Below, in pieces: positions 23,723-35,738 of a DNA stretch of 64,000 nt. Position 1 is the first letter of the stretch, and every line of letters starts with the position of its first letter. The notes beneath the pieces were generated by a model, which searched no databases, was not told the origin of the DNA, and saw only the letters and a program-made list of their open reading frames with translations. Made by a program: the position numbers and the translations under genes. The DNA is from Climacium dendroides (Eukaryota; Streptophyta; Bryopsida; Hypnales; Climaciaceae): the NCBI GenBank assembly GCA_950106755.1, contig OX467092.1:4960001-5024000 (forward strand), in the 5' to 3' direction.

Positions 23723-24079
23723 GTGCTTCATAATTTCCAAAAAACATGTACTAAATTATGGAAAAAATAGATACTAGGGAAAAATATATATAGTGTAAGG
23801 ACTCCTGAAAGGTAATTAGGAACTACTTAAGAACAAAAAAAAAGGAAACAATTATATGCATTGGAGTGGTAAGTATGCTATATTGTCAAAAGACTAAGCA
23901 TGGAAAAAAATATGTAGAGTGCAAAAGAACGTCAAATGGCAAGAACTATGTAGTGCCAAATAAAAAGGATAAAATGTTGTATAGAAGACTACAATTTTGG
24001 TTTTCTTTTTTAAAGAACTGTAGGAAGAAATTTGGCTAACCATACTTAGTAATGCCAAAGGATTATCCACTAACACATA

Positions 24080-25150
24080 TTGTGTCTAAGAATTTGGGGA
24101 AAGACAACTCAATTTTTAAAAACTGCTAACAAATCATAAAAAAAAAACTTCAAAAGGTTGGACAACATTTTAAAAGATGTTGGCCACATATAAATTGACT
24201 CCCCCTACAATGAAATGTTCCCCTCATCAAGAATATGAAGATCAATTGATGATTTTCATAAATGAACTCATAGCTTTTAGTGGCTACCTGTGTTCATTGC
24301 GTTGCAGTAAAAAGGCAAAACCGTATTTTAGAACTTGGAAGTTTTAAATTTTCCACATAGAACTTTTTTGGAAGGTACAATTAAAATTTAGAAGAATGTG
24401 TGAAAAAAATTAATTATACGTCGCAACAAAAAGGAAAGTGTGCTTGAAAAAACCTTCTTATTTTGACTACATTCCAATAATATGCAACTTACTTTGCATA
24501 GATTGAGATAATATACATAGTTTCTATTCGTTTGTTTCATGAATTAGAAAAACACTTCCAATTTAGGAAGTTTTAATGTGGCATGTGTATTCCATATAAG
24601 AAGATAATTATTTCAGTTGGGAATAACCAATAGATTACATAGATTTCCTACTTCTTACATCTTATGATTCAATACTAGTAGTGCTCACTATTACCATTTC
24701 GTATAATTAAATGAACATTTTACGTACTATTGACTTTGGACTTTAGGGTACCCTTCTAACAATTTCTACAGAGACATCTTCCACAAGATAATTATATATA
24801 ATCATTCTATAGTAGATGAAGTTCAATATATCAAGAACTAAATATTGGGAGGTCTCATTTGCAGGTACTATAACATAAATTGAACGCTATGCAAAATGTG
24901 TGTTGCTTGACATGCATGATGGGTTACAAATATCAAGGGGGGTATTAAACATCTTGTATTCTGTACAGTGCACAACGGTATTTTCATGGACAACTCTCAT
25001 ACTTTCTTGGATGTAGCAATAGCTATTTGCCTTCTAAATGGTGCATTACCTAAAGATACAACATTCATGTTGTCCCTTTCAATGTCTTAGCTGATGTGCT
25101 ATTAGACGTACAGACTAACATCCACTTCTTATTGTATAAAATGTCTTTGG
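24080..25150. other. AT-rich spacer inside the nested complex
   Basis: No gene is seen. GACATC-type words reappear at 25.06-25.12 kb (TTCAATGTCTTAGCTGATGTG, TTAGACGTACAG). This suggests a return to the host CACTA element downstream of the transposase. Confidence 0.4.
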
Positions 25151-25443
25151 TAACAACTATTGACGTTAAACATAACATACCATGCAGACCAACATTGGTG
25201 CTACTTTAGTAATCTTCCTTCCTATTGTGCAGTTTGCGACCATTTTTCATGGAGATTACTTGCAGCTCGTGGGATGTATGTCCCATCTGAAGCGGCAACT
25301 TCCCTCATTGGCTCTTTGTCAAGCAACGTTGGTTGCAAGCCAACAAAGTCCGCATTATTTCCAATACCAATCACTGAGGGGATGCTCTGTAGCATCTGAG
25401 GTTCAATACGTTGACTTCTTATATCAGTTCGACATACAAATTT

Positions 25444-28400
25444 TCATCCTCGCTTTTCAGGATCATCAGAGAAGAAGACTTGTTGGCAATGGAATGGAAA
25501 TGCAAATGACTCTGCATGTACCTTTCCATCCAACTTATTGAAGTTCGCTATAGTGAAGCTATACTTATCCTTTAGGATGCTTGGATAGCGAGGGTCTATT
25601 GAAGTGCGAACCCAGTCACGTAGTAGTACGGTGGTGCAATGATTTTTGTAATCCAATTCCAAAATCTCTTCAATGTATTCCATTGTCATTCGTTCTTTCC
25701 ATGGGTTGCCCGTTACAAAGGCCCCATTGTAGCTGTCAAGTGAATAAGGTAACAATGCATGAATCTCATGTAACAAGACTCGCTTCCGAGCTACAAACGC
25801 GTAGGTGCATACCAAATGCATACATGTGTCTATGCAAAATAGCATACCGCTGAGGAGGTTGCCCATACTGTACTAGGTCGTCATCCACATGTTTACCTGC
25901 TTGCTAAAGATCTTCAACTCTTGTAGTGACCCACAAGGCAAAGGATGGCATATTGTATAGCTCCACTGGGTAACGCACAGTAGTTGAACTATGTTGGAGA
26001 TGGAAGTCCCTCCTAAATGCCTCTCTCGCTTCCCACCTCTCACCTCTAGCCACCACATACTCTCTGTACAACATTGCAAGCCACATCAATTTACATAACT
26101 TGTACAATTTCAATGCTAAAAGTACGTTAGTCTGCATTAAGAAATATATAGCATTGACATTGCGTTGGATGGCTACCAGAACACTAATAGGACCGTGAAC
26201 TTCAAATACCACGTCACTGTTCATGTCATTCACTATATCGACTAGTAAAAAAACAGTGATCATGTCAACAAAAAATTAACAAAAAAGTGTTGAGGGCGTT
26301 TGTATCTGTGGTCGCGTTGTCATGGACAGTACCTAACAAAAAACTATTGTCCGTTTTGTTATGGTGGTCAAATCAGAAAAATAATAATATTAATTCACTT
26401 TTAAATTTGCTCAATGAATGGCTACCACATGGCAAGCCAAAAACCAACCCAATACAAACTGCCATGTAGATCCAAAACAACACATAAACAAGACCAAAAA
26501 TTAGACTTTACAATTTAATTAGAAGAAAGTTAAACTTTACAATTAATTTAAGAGACAAGTTTCTTAGAACTTAGTATTTGGTGATAGAAAAGAGGTGGCT
26601 TTGTTGATAGAAGAATAGAGAAGACAATCTCTTTATAGAAATGGGGTGATGGAAGGTAAAACAAACCATATGGGATATGTGAATTAAGACTATGAATGAT
26701 TCACATATCCCATATGGTTTGTTTTGACCTTTTATCACCCCATTTGTATAAAGACCTTGTCTTTTCTTCTCTTATATCACCAAAGTCATCTCTCTTGTAT
26801 CATCAACGTGTGAGAGGCATGTCTTTTTAACAAAAAAGTGTTAACTTTTTTGTTGATTTGGACATTGTACTATTTGAATCAACAAAAATTCAGTGACCAT
26901 TTTGTTAGCTTGTTCAAATCAAGAAAAAATAGTTAAAACGGTCAATACAGTATCCCAGCCAACAAAAAATTGTTAAATTTTTGTTGACTTGGACACCATT
27001 TTCTAGTAGTGACAGGGCCATTCTTCTTCCCACTCAGATCCAAAAATGATTTTCTCCATGCAGCATAGCGGATTGTATCCTTTGCTGTTTGCTTCCGAGG
27101 TTGAGGACGATGTTCTACTTTCCCATTGAATCTCAAGTTGTGACAATAGGGGTGGTGTCAAGGTAAATAGTGCCTTATGCCACCATACACAATCTTCGAT
27201 CCCTTTGCTCGTCTTCTCGGGAGAACATCACCTGTGCTTGCCATCCTGGCATTTGTGTCTGGTCTACAAGATGGGCATCCCTTGTAACCTTTAAAATAGA
27301 GACCTAAAATTACTCCGAACGTTGGGAAATCTAAAATTGTCCACATGAACAAGGCTCGTAGTAAAAAGCTCCGACTCCCTTCGTCCTTTGAAAAATCAAG
27401 GACAAGAATACCATGCCACAATTGCTGTAGCTTCTTCAATAGGGGATGTATGAACACGTCGAATACTTGACGTTGTCGGGGAATGTTTTCCAAAAATCAA
27501 TATGCAAAGGGAGATGAAGAACTTCTTGGTAACAAACCATAGCTCCAAGTTATAGATCAAAATCACCACTGTCCAAATTGACCAGTTTGTGTTGTTCAAC
27601 TTGAATGGGTTCACACCATCAAGAGCAAGGGCGAGACGCATATTATGAACTTCAGCTTTGAAGTTGCTAAAGGCGATGTCATGGTCAATGTGCTTCTAGG
27701 CAGGGTTGTCTACCACTGAGCGCATGACCTTCTTTATACAACACAATCATTGGAGGGCACGTGTAGATGTTGTTGTAGTTCAGGTCCAATCGCCGAATGT
27801 TTTTTTGTGCAACATAGTGTGTACCAGGCATCTTGTTGCATGGTGGGGAGACGTCCACTAATAAGAAGTGAAACAACTCATCTATGAAGTTGTTGCTAAC
27901 ATGAAATACGATGCACATGTTCATGAGCATGATTGTGGTTGATACAACACTCATTCTTGAACTGGTATAGAGAGGAGTAGTAGCCTCCTTGTACAAATCT
28001 TCTAATCCATCTACAGTATCACTTGCACCTTTATCTTGGTCAGCAAATTGCATAGCTACCGCAGACTCCTCGTATATAGCATCTCCTCTATCAAAAGCTT
28101 CTATGACCTGCTGTTGCACTTCGTGATATGCATCCAAATGTGGTGTATACTCCTCCTCCATTGTTTCAACATTATCTTGTACATCTTCAATGTCATTGCC
28201 ATCCACTATAATGTCAAAAGCGCCATTGTGTACGACGTCGTCATAAGCGACGTCTTCCACCCACCCACCGTTGGATGGGTAACCTTTAGGAGGATCTCCC
28301 CCTATCATAATTTTTTTAAAAAGGATCTCGCCTGACACAAGCATGGTGCCTACGGATGACCTCAATGTTCTTGCGTAAACCACCCTTGTAGTCTTTACAA

Positions 28401-28470
28401 GGGCACCAGAAAGCACGCACATGTTTCTCTATTGCCACTCGGAGCTCTGTTTGCAATATTAAATTAACCA
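25444..28470 (-). pseudogene. CACTA (Tnp2-family) transposase, fragmented
   Basis: Reading down the - strand, a Cys-containing N-terminal segment near 28.45-28.31 kb (HVRAFWCPCKDYKGGLRKN) fits the transposase-associated domain. The 28422-27685 segment carries the Tnp2 hallmarks LEDLYKEATTPLY, HVSNNFIDELFHFLL, CNKMPGTHYVAQKNIRRL and a final CP..IVLYKEG. The 27641-27493 part reads RLALALDGVNPFKLNNTNWS. The 27493-27158 part reads PLLKKLQQLWHGI, then FGVILGLYFKGYKGCPSCRP. The 25866-25444 part has EEILELDYKNH and QVFFSDDPEK, as in the C-terminal DUF4216-like region. Frames change several times and a mini-CACTA is inserted at 26.24-27.01 kb. The copy is therefore dead unless some gaps are introns. 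In life it would cut and paste elements with CACTA ends. Confidence 0.8.
26239..27011. mobile_element. Mini-CACTA / long foldback inserted in the transposase
   Basis: The right end, read in reverse, is CACTACTAGAAAATGGTG followed by TCAACAAAAATTTAAC. The left end is ACTAGTAAAAAAACAGTG followed by TCAACAAAAAATTAAC. The two halves form a very long imperfect hairpin whose centre is AACAAACCATATGGGATATG and its complement (about 26655-26725). There is no ORF. The first bases of the left end are degenerate and no TSD is evident. Confidence 0.7.
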
Positions 28471-28559
28471 GAGGGATGTGCCGCAATATACGTCCATCAT
28501 CAGAAAATCAAATTACTATGGAACATCTTCGAGGAAGTACATCAGACCGTGTAGCCATG

Positions 28560-29440
28560 TTCAATAAATGAATGCAGCAATAGTTGAACTGCAATGAAGA
28601 GTGAACCATTGTGAGCTTCTATTATCATACTACTAAAATCACAAGGCCTTCCGTAATATCACATTTTTACACTATGTGATATTACAGAGTTCCAATCCCT
28701 TTGTAATATCACATTTCTACATAATACGATATTATAGAGTTCTAATGGCCATTTCACCTCTATAATATCATAAAGTGTAAAAATGTGATATTACAAAAGC
28801 ACAGTGATATTATGGAGGTTTTATATTTCTTGACTTCACACTTCATTTTATTTCCACAATTCTATGATTTTCTAAGCTTTAAATGTTCTCAATTCTAATG
28901 TTCTTTTCTTACTACCAAATTATCTGAAGCTTTGTTAAATTGAAGCAATTTTGAATTCTACAACAAAGTATTTATAAAGTCTTTGCAATTTGACAAATTT
29001 GCATTTCAATTCTTCAATTTTGGTGATCATTGTTTGCGAGTGAAGAAATTTATCAAGTGGTGTTGTTGTTGCAATGTTTTCATGTTTGCAAAGATTATTT
29101 TGTGAAAATTATGATATAAAGATTTTTTTAATTACTTTCTATTGCACAATATATGTATTTCCAAAGAATATTGTATGATGATGTCAATATTTTCATTTAA
29201 AGATTATACATACTTTATTAATCTACATTCTATCACATGAGAAATTGGTGAAAGTAATATAGTTAATGTGTAGCAAAGCAAGCACCAACCGCTAGTAGCA
29301 CATGAAATAACAAAGATATTACTGCTGATCACCTCATTTGCATAAGATCAAAACAAGGTACAGCTATTACCTTTCTCCCCTACGATGATTATGCCCAGAA
29401 GAAATGAAGCCTGCAAAATTTGTAGAAGAAGCCGCAGTCG
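28560..29440. other. Spacer upstream of the transposase with TAATATCAC palindromes
   Basis: No gene is seen. Between about 28645 and 28820, GTAATATCAC / GTGATATTAC words occur at least six times in both orientations (for example ACTATGTGATATTACAGAG). They form nested hairpins and could be a small foldback element. The remainder is AT-rich. Confidence 0.5.
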
Positions 29441-30040
29441 GTGAAGCGCTATCTTTAGAACATTGTACATGACATCATATCGAACATCGTCTGCCTAAAC
29501 AAGTGTCGTACTTGACATTGCAGTGACGCCGTCTGTCAACAACGCAGACACCACATGAACTGTCGTTGAAGATAAGTATGGCTGAACATGACGTAATGGA
29601 ATCTTCTCTCATAAGTAAGAATTATAGTTCACATTATGCGGAATACAATTCTTGAAATTTGTTAGTAGGTGTTGTCTTCTAGGCATCACATGACTGGACA
29701 GGAAGTTGTACACCTTCTTCAAATAAAAAATGAAGAAATACAATGCATTTTCTATTTAAGCAATTGAAAGCGAATAGAGAAAACAATTCATATCCACCCA
29801 TTACAGCACTAAACTTTGTATTGAAAAGTAGAGCGCCAATGTAGGTAAAGCCTCTCATATTGTACGTAAAGTCTAAACAATTAATAGAGAACATTTACAA
29901 AAAAAAGTTGGATCCTGAAGCTACTCCTAGGACACATTTTTTTTTAACAATCCAATAAAATTTCATGGCAGAAGAAGTTGTAGGATGCATTTGAGAACTG
30001 AATTTTTCATAGTAGAAATTAAAGCCTAACGAGGTTTGTA
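29440..30040. other. GACATC-word stretch and spacer
   Basis: GACATC, AACATCG, GACATT and GACGCC/TGACGTAA-like words cluster at 29460-29600, as in the other subterminal-like parts of the large CACTA element. No ORF looks coding. Confidence 0.4.
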
Positions 30041-30099
30041 AATAACCTATTCGGATTTTTAGTTTCATAATTTTTTGGTGTGTTTTTGTATGGTTTTAG

Positions 30100-31900
30100 T
30101 TATGTTTTGTTTGATTGGTGTTCCAAATGGGTGATTTTTGAATGTTATTAACCAATTTGGAAGCATTTCTTTGTGTTTATTCGGATGCAGTCAAGCATGA
30201 GCCATGGAGGTGGGATTGGAAGGGAAGCCAATTCAGAGAGTGAAGGCAGTTTTGAGTTGTCTGAGGGTAATTCCTATTTGTAATGCAGGATGACAATTCC
30301 AAGTTGGAATGTTCTGTGTTTTTGTCCAAATAGGAACTGTCTGTAGCCAACTAGGTCGGAGTTGTTGTGGTTTCCAAGTTGGTTTGCATGTGGTCGGCAG
30401 TTAGGGTTGTGCGGGGTGTTGCAGGTGCCAATTTGGGAGTTTGTGTGTGTAGTTGATGGACGGTTATTTTTGAGGTTCCTAATGGGCAGTTTGCGAATTT
30501 TGGGGTGATGTCCGAGTCGGTTAAGGAACTACTTGGCTTGGAGTTTTAAAGGGAAATTTTCGGATTTTGAAGGCACCCACTGTTTGAAAGAGTCCAGTGT
30601 GAGTCCCAGTCCAAGTTGGCTGCGTATTTGATGTTTTTTTGTTTGGTTCTGTGTGTGTGTTTCCAAGTTGGTTGCTTGATGAGAGTGTGTTCTAATTGGT
30701 GTGCTATGAGTGTCAGTATGTGTCTCTGGAGTGGTTGAATTTAAGTTGGAGAGGTATGCAGATGACGGAGTTTGAAGCGGAAACAATTTGGGCGATGTGG
30801 AGTTAAGCGGTGAAGTGGATGAGGGTGAGATGATGAGCAGATTAGGAAGTGTGTCCTAGTCGGAAATGTTATGCAGAATGGTGAGGGTCACTGTAAAGAG
30901 CTGATTTCCAATTTGGAGAAGTACAGTGATAGTTTATTAAGCATTAAGTGATGGAAATAGGACCCAATTCGGAGCTGAAAAGTATATGGGTGATATGAGC
31001 CCGAATAGATTATAGTTGCGAGATCAATTTGGGTAGTGGAGTGAAGGCTGATTTGGATGGATCAGTTAGAGAGTTAGAATTGTTGGGATAGCAAATAGGA
31101 GATCCAAATCGGAAAGTTGAAGTGGAGTGAAGCAAGAGCAGTAAGATAAACTGCTAAAAAAATATTATTTTTAACGGTGATATGCTCACCAATTCGGCTT
31201 AATGAAATGTATAATTCAAGCAAATTGGTATTGGTTGTGCCGAATGGAAATGTATGTTTAATTTGAAATCTTTGAGTGATTGTATGTGTGGTTCCAATTT
31301 GGAAATCGGAATAAGTGCCGAATTGGTCAAGTGAAGAATTGGCAGTTGTGGTTAAAATTCAAATTGGACTGAGAGTTGATTGAAGTTATGAGTATGAGAA
31401 GTTGAGAAGGCTCTGTATGTGGAATGCACAATGTCATGAGAGTATACCAAGTCGGGTTAATTAAATTTAGCTATTGTCATGTTTGGGGTTCTGAGACATA
31501 TGCGTGAAGGAAAGAGTGATATGTGCAATTTGGAGAGTCTGAGAGGGATTATAAGGAGATAAATTATTCAAGTTGAGAAGGAAGGATGAGGAAGAATGCA
31601 GAGTGTTGAGGTTGATTTCAAACCGGTGTGTAAGAAGTGTCAATGGTGCGGTGATAAAAATTCATCAAGCCAAATCATGAAGATAAAGACATGAAGACCA
31701 AGTTGGTGAAAGAAGATCTGGTGGTTTCCTGTGTTGGTGACAAGTGCGAGATTGACAAGTGATTGATCCAAAGTGGAAGTTAAAGTGTTGCAGTGAACCT
31801 GCACCAGCAGCACCAATTCCGATTTGATGGAAAGACGAAAGAATCCAACTTGAAGATTAAAGATCAAACTTAATTGAGTGATACTTAAACTTGGTGTTTT
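30100..31900. repeat. Dense array of CCAANTTGG-type palindromes
   Basis: About 30 variants of a 9-10 base palindrome occur in 1.8 kb. Examples are CCAATTTGG (30152), TTCCAAGTTGGAA (30297), TTTCCAAGTTGG (30371), TTTCCAATTTGGA (30905), CCAATTCGG (31189), TTCCAATTTGGAA (31292), CCGAATTGG (31318) and CCAAGTTGG (31698). The sequence between them is not repeated, so this is an interspersed motif array and not a satellite. No real ORF is present. CCTATTCGGA-like sequences near 30045 and 32085, in opposite orientation, may mark the edges of the block. Confidence 0.7.
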
Positions 31901-32139
31901 AAGAATGGAGTGATGAATTAATTTAGTAATTATTAGAGAAATTGTGAGGAATTAAATTAATATTAGTTGGAAGTATGGTTTCCTTAGTTGTTTTATCCCC
32001 TAATTAGTGGTTTTAGTGTCGTTGTAGAAGTAATCTTATTAGAATAGCCTCCCTTGGAACAAACTTAGCTATTAGTTTAGATATTCCGAATAGGGTCTAA
32101 ACGTAACTACAAGGTTTGTGCCTAGCACTCAAATGACCA

Positions 32140-33030
32140 CATTCTATTTGTTGTTGGACTTCAAGTACATTTATTGAGAAAAATAAGAAGGTAACCTTCA
32201 TTCATTGCAATAATGCAAACATGCAAATGCAATGTGAGCAATTTATTTGGTTCATACTACTTTATGTATACATCTTCCATCCCTTATGACGAACATTCTA
32301 ACACAGTAAAATACATTCCATTGAATTGTACATGTACAAGATATTAAATTTAATTTGGCATTTGCTTCCTAGAACTTGGTAGACAGGTATTGGAGGTTGT
32401 TCAAAGAAGTTCAAGCAGAAAATAATTTTTATATGTCAAGTTGTACAAACTGTATGCATTTAATTACCTTCAAAGCCTATGAGAATACAACTTAGAGCAA
32501 GTAGAAGGTGTTCAAATTTATGATTTCGCGTACAGACTCTCATAAGGTGTTCACATTTCATAAATTGTTGTAGACTTCAAGAGGACAGATCCTCTGGAAC
32601 ACGAGAGATGTACTTCGGTGGACATTGTATCGGACATTGAATTAGACACCTCTAGAGACAGGTTGTGGTCCTCAAAGATAGCAACGACAGCGCACCTTTG
32701 AGAATGCAAGCCCGTAAACTGTAGCCATAGTCTGGCTTTGCCAATTCAAAAAGAAAACTAACAAACAGCATCAGTGAAACTGGCTTTCTTCAGTGCAGAC
32801 GTCTTTGTAGACATGAAGATGTAATAGAAGACGTCACAGTAGACATCAACGACAACAGTTGTAACATCATTTGTCGCTGTACCAAGAAATGATGTCCTTT
32901 GCGGAAGTCTCCCACGTGTCTTCTGGTTCTTGTAGTGAAATGAGGTTGCATTTCCGAGGATGTGCAAAGGTAGTTCTTGAACTTCACAACACTACAACTT
33001 AACCCTAGTCGGACGCACATGAGTGACATC
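32140..33030. other. Spacer with GACATC/GACGTC words; promoter region of the accessory gene
   Basis: No ORF looks coding. Clusters such as GTATCGGACATTGAATTAGAC, AGACGTCTTTGTAGACATG and AGACGTCACAGTAGACATC lie between 32620 and 32860, just upstream of the first accessory exon. Confidence 0.4.
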
Positions 33031-33038
33031 ATTCACAA

Positions 33039-33323
33039 ATGATCATGGGAGTGCCTACTTCGAGATCGAAGCCCTCTAAGGTTCATTTCGCAGACCCAAT
33101 TGTGGAGTCCATTGATGAGTATGCACAGGAATTGGAGGCCGCAATGGTTCTTTGTACTCTGGTATCCAAAGATGTAGCTGGCAAAGGGAGCTGCAGCGCA
33201 GAGAGGAACGGAAGTCCCACTTCGATTGTTGCGGGCGCGCAAGTGCAGCCGGCGACGGAGAATGTACAAGATGCGCGGAATGAGGTGATATCCTCTTCCA
33301 TAACTCACTTAGCAATTACATAG
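33039..33323 (+). CDS. Accessory transposon gene, first coding segment
   Basis: The frame from ATG 33039 (or 33045) encodes VPTSRSKPSKVHFADPIVES and then an acidic helix, IDEYAQELEAAMV. Its composition and codon balance look coding. A GTGATA donor after codon ARNE (33283) would end the exon before the stop. It is the first of several + strand coding-like segments (33.0-37.2 kb) inside the large CACTA element and opposite in direction to the transposase. The family is not recognised. By position it could be the element's second protein (TnpA-like DNA binding or an anti-silencing factor); this is inferred. Confidence 0.45.
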   Translation: MIMGVPTSRSKPSKVHFADPIVESIDEYAQELEAAMVLCTLVSKDVAGKGSCSAERNGSPTSIVAGAQVQPATENVQDARNEVISSSITHLAIT

Positions 33324-33595
33324 GGGTGAGGTGTCCAAAGTAGGCAACCCCCACTCCCCAGCGCAATAAAGTACTACGTCCCCCAATTCTCTGACGGCGG
33401 ATGCGACCAACGCAGTCCTGTAGAGTCGTGTAGGAGGAGGGCCTGTGATCATAGGCAACGTTTCTAAACTGTAGGCCTTTCTTCGGGTGTCGCTTAAAAG
33501 TGAGCGCTACGTATTCTAGTTGCATGTCACCACATTGTTGCGATGGACATGCCAGTCGTTCCTACTACCTTTCCAGCGTCCCCGATCAATAGTAT

Positions 33596-33973
33596 TTGAA
33601 GCGCGGAATTGTCGTTGGTGAGGCAATTTGGGTCCGACATGTTCTCTCTTACTATTCAAAATGTTCCTATGGTTTGCAGATTTTGGTTCCGCTTGTTTCA
33701 ACCGCCTTCCAATTACAGAGCAGTTGCCGTCACAACATGCATTTGGGGCGTCGGGGGAATTGCGGGTTCGCTCTCATGCACGGGTTTTATTGTCTTTACA
33801 AGTTCTGGTTCCACTTGTTCAAGCCGCCGTCCGATTTTGCAACAAATGCTATGGCTTCCAAAGTTTGGGGCATCAATAGAATTGCGGGGTTGGCTGCATT
33901 GTCGTCGACGGACTTCTCCGATCATCCAAGCTTGATGAACTACTCAATTAAAAATGACCGTCTCGCCATTTGA
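33596..33973 (+). pseudogene. Coding-like segment with a duplicated module in two frames
   Basis: A module of about 100 bases occurs twice with a 122-base period: RFWFRLFQPPSNY..WGVGGIAG in one frame, and KFWFHLFKPPSDF..WGINRIAG in another. Because 122 is not divisible by 3, a single frame cannot read both. This points to a past duplication with frame loss, or to intervening splicing. The KFWFHLFKPPSDF motif is not recognised. Confidence 0.4.
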
Positions 33974-34053
33974 GGTTCTCAGTGATGCACGCACTTTGCG
34001 GCAACCCTAGCAATGTAGGCTGATAGGTGTGCTCTCATATGTTTTGGCAAGCC

Positions 34054-34440
34054 GTACAGTTCTTTGTGAAGTTCAATCAGCCATCACCAACAATGCCACT
34101 GCCGCAGGAGTCAAACGCAAAGAAGAGGGAGCCAGCCAAACAAAGTTTCACTGCTCCAAAATGCATGCACTCCAAGTGCACTGCCTCGAGAAACAACGGC
34201 AAAGAAGAAGATGCTGGCCCGACGAAGTTTTCCTCTTAAAGAAGACGCTATTGTGAAGAGGCCATGGGTGTAAGGAGAGCCCAGAACAAAAATGTGAGAA
34301 GACCCCCTCCGCGTTGGAGCTTCAAGAAGCAAGGCGTTGGCTCCATCAGCAAGAAAGAAGCCAGTTGTACAAGTTGTATCTACATCAGAGGATAAATATA
34401 CAGGGGAAGGGAATAGAGTGTAGGCATGCAATCGTGGAGG
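34054..34440 (+). CDS. Lys-rich segment, possibly an exon of the accessory gene
   Basis: Overlapping short frames encode a basic, Lys/Ser/Pro-rich sequence (SNAKKREPAKQSFTAPK, SRNNGKEEDAGPTKF). It resembles a disordered nuclear-targeting region. Frame breaks are present. Support is compositional only. Confidence 0.25.
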
Positions 34441-34449
34441 TAAACAGAC

Positions 34450-35020
34450 AAAACTAATTTCGCTTCATTTCCCTTTTCCATTGCAATGTTGAATCCACTT
34501 TTCCTTATGTTTGCAACATTGCCCACAATAGGAGTACGTTGTCTACAATGTCTACTTCCCACAAGTCACCATTGGCATGGTTGATAGTGATGTCAATAGT
34601 GATGTCTCCACATCTATGCAGATGTTACATTAGACCTCTAACGTCACAAGTGATGTCTAACTGTCAAGCACGCATGTTCAATTATGGAAGTCTAGACAGA
34701 AAAGAGTAGAACCTCAAACTGGAATGTTAGTTCTTGGCCAGAAACGGATGTGAACCACATAGTACTGGAGATGTCATCAGATGCACATGTCGTAAGCACT
34801 CCACTGTAGTCCTGTAGTGCAATGTCGACATTGACGTCTTGTATGTCACTACAAACGTCTCAATGGCTGCTTACATTCACTGCGAGTGCTTGCAACTAAA
34901 GAAGTCCTTTATGCTATGAAAGCATTCAAGGATGCATGCTGAACTTGAAAAACCACCACTGATTACGTACTTGTATTCTGAATGTCATATTTATGCTTAG
35001 GCTTAATTCATTTCTAACTG
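34450..35020. other. GACATC/GATGTC array
   Basis: Repeated words include GTGATGTCAATAGTGATGTC, CAAGTGATGTC, GAGATGTCATCAG and TGTCGACATTGACGTC between 34580 and 34870. No coding frame is seen. It is probably an intron or regulatory part of the large CACTA element. Confidence 0.5.
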
Positions 35021-35038
35021 TGCCATGTATTTGTTCAG

Positions 35039-35331
35039 CCACAAATATGATACCGAAACCGCAGATGTAGATGTTGGTGGCAACGTGTCATCGGATTGTG
35101 ATATTGAAGAGGAAATAGAGGCCTTACAACCCCGACAAAAGCGGAAAAAAGGAAGAACTGGTGTATTGAAAAAACCTGTGGAATTGGACCCTTTTGGGGA
35201 GCCATATGGATTGATGTGGACCACACTGGAGAATGATGTCAAGAAATACGCAAAAAAGTTGGATCCCACCGTAGGTTGGGAAGGACAGCCAAAGCAACTG
35301 AAGAGGCAGTTTCTTCTCTGTTTGTACATAG
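35039..35331 (+). CDS. Accessory transposon gene, middle exon
   Basis: The exon is bounded by TTGTTCAG and a GTGTTG donor. It begins with an acidic stretch (DTETADVDVGGNVSSDCDIE), then a basic one (RQKRKKGRTG). A globular-looking end follows: DPFGEPYGLMWTTL, then ENDVKKYAKKLDPTVGWEG. This fits a nuclear DNA-associated protein. The end phase does not match the next exon directly, so another small exon is expected. Context makes an element-encoded accessory protein likely. It is not assigned to a named family. Confidence 0.5.
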
Positions 35332-35738
35332 GTGTTGATAGAATGGCGTTGTTGCAAGTTTCACAAATAGATCCCCATTTGGACGACTATCCTTGCACTT
35401 CATGCAATTGTCGTTCTCATCCAAATGTTTTCCTGCTATGTCAAATGTCATGTGTGACATCTCATTTGAACAAAAAACATCCTATACAATGTCATGTGCA
35501 ATATTGACATTGAAAGTGTGACGTCAAAGTGGACATTTGTATTGACATTGGCAGCAAACTTACGTACAAACCTCTTTAGTCAGTGCTATTTGCCACGTCC
35601 TCGGAGGCAAGACGACTGACGAGTAATTGTAATAGAGTAAGGCTATGATAAGAATGTTTCACTATTTTATGGGAGACATGTTGTAAGAGACATCTAATTT
35701 GACAGTATGAACTGTGCCTTGGCACAAGACCGTTTATG

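Noticed and set aside
23523..23747. ORF over the A-rich tract (Phe/Tyr-rich peptide)
   Set aside because: It is a translation of the simple repeat and not a protein gene.
18640..24070. CRISPR-like or regularly spaced prokaryotic array
   Set aside because: Repeats are diverged, unevenly spaced and in plant nuclear DNA.
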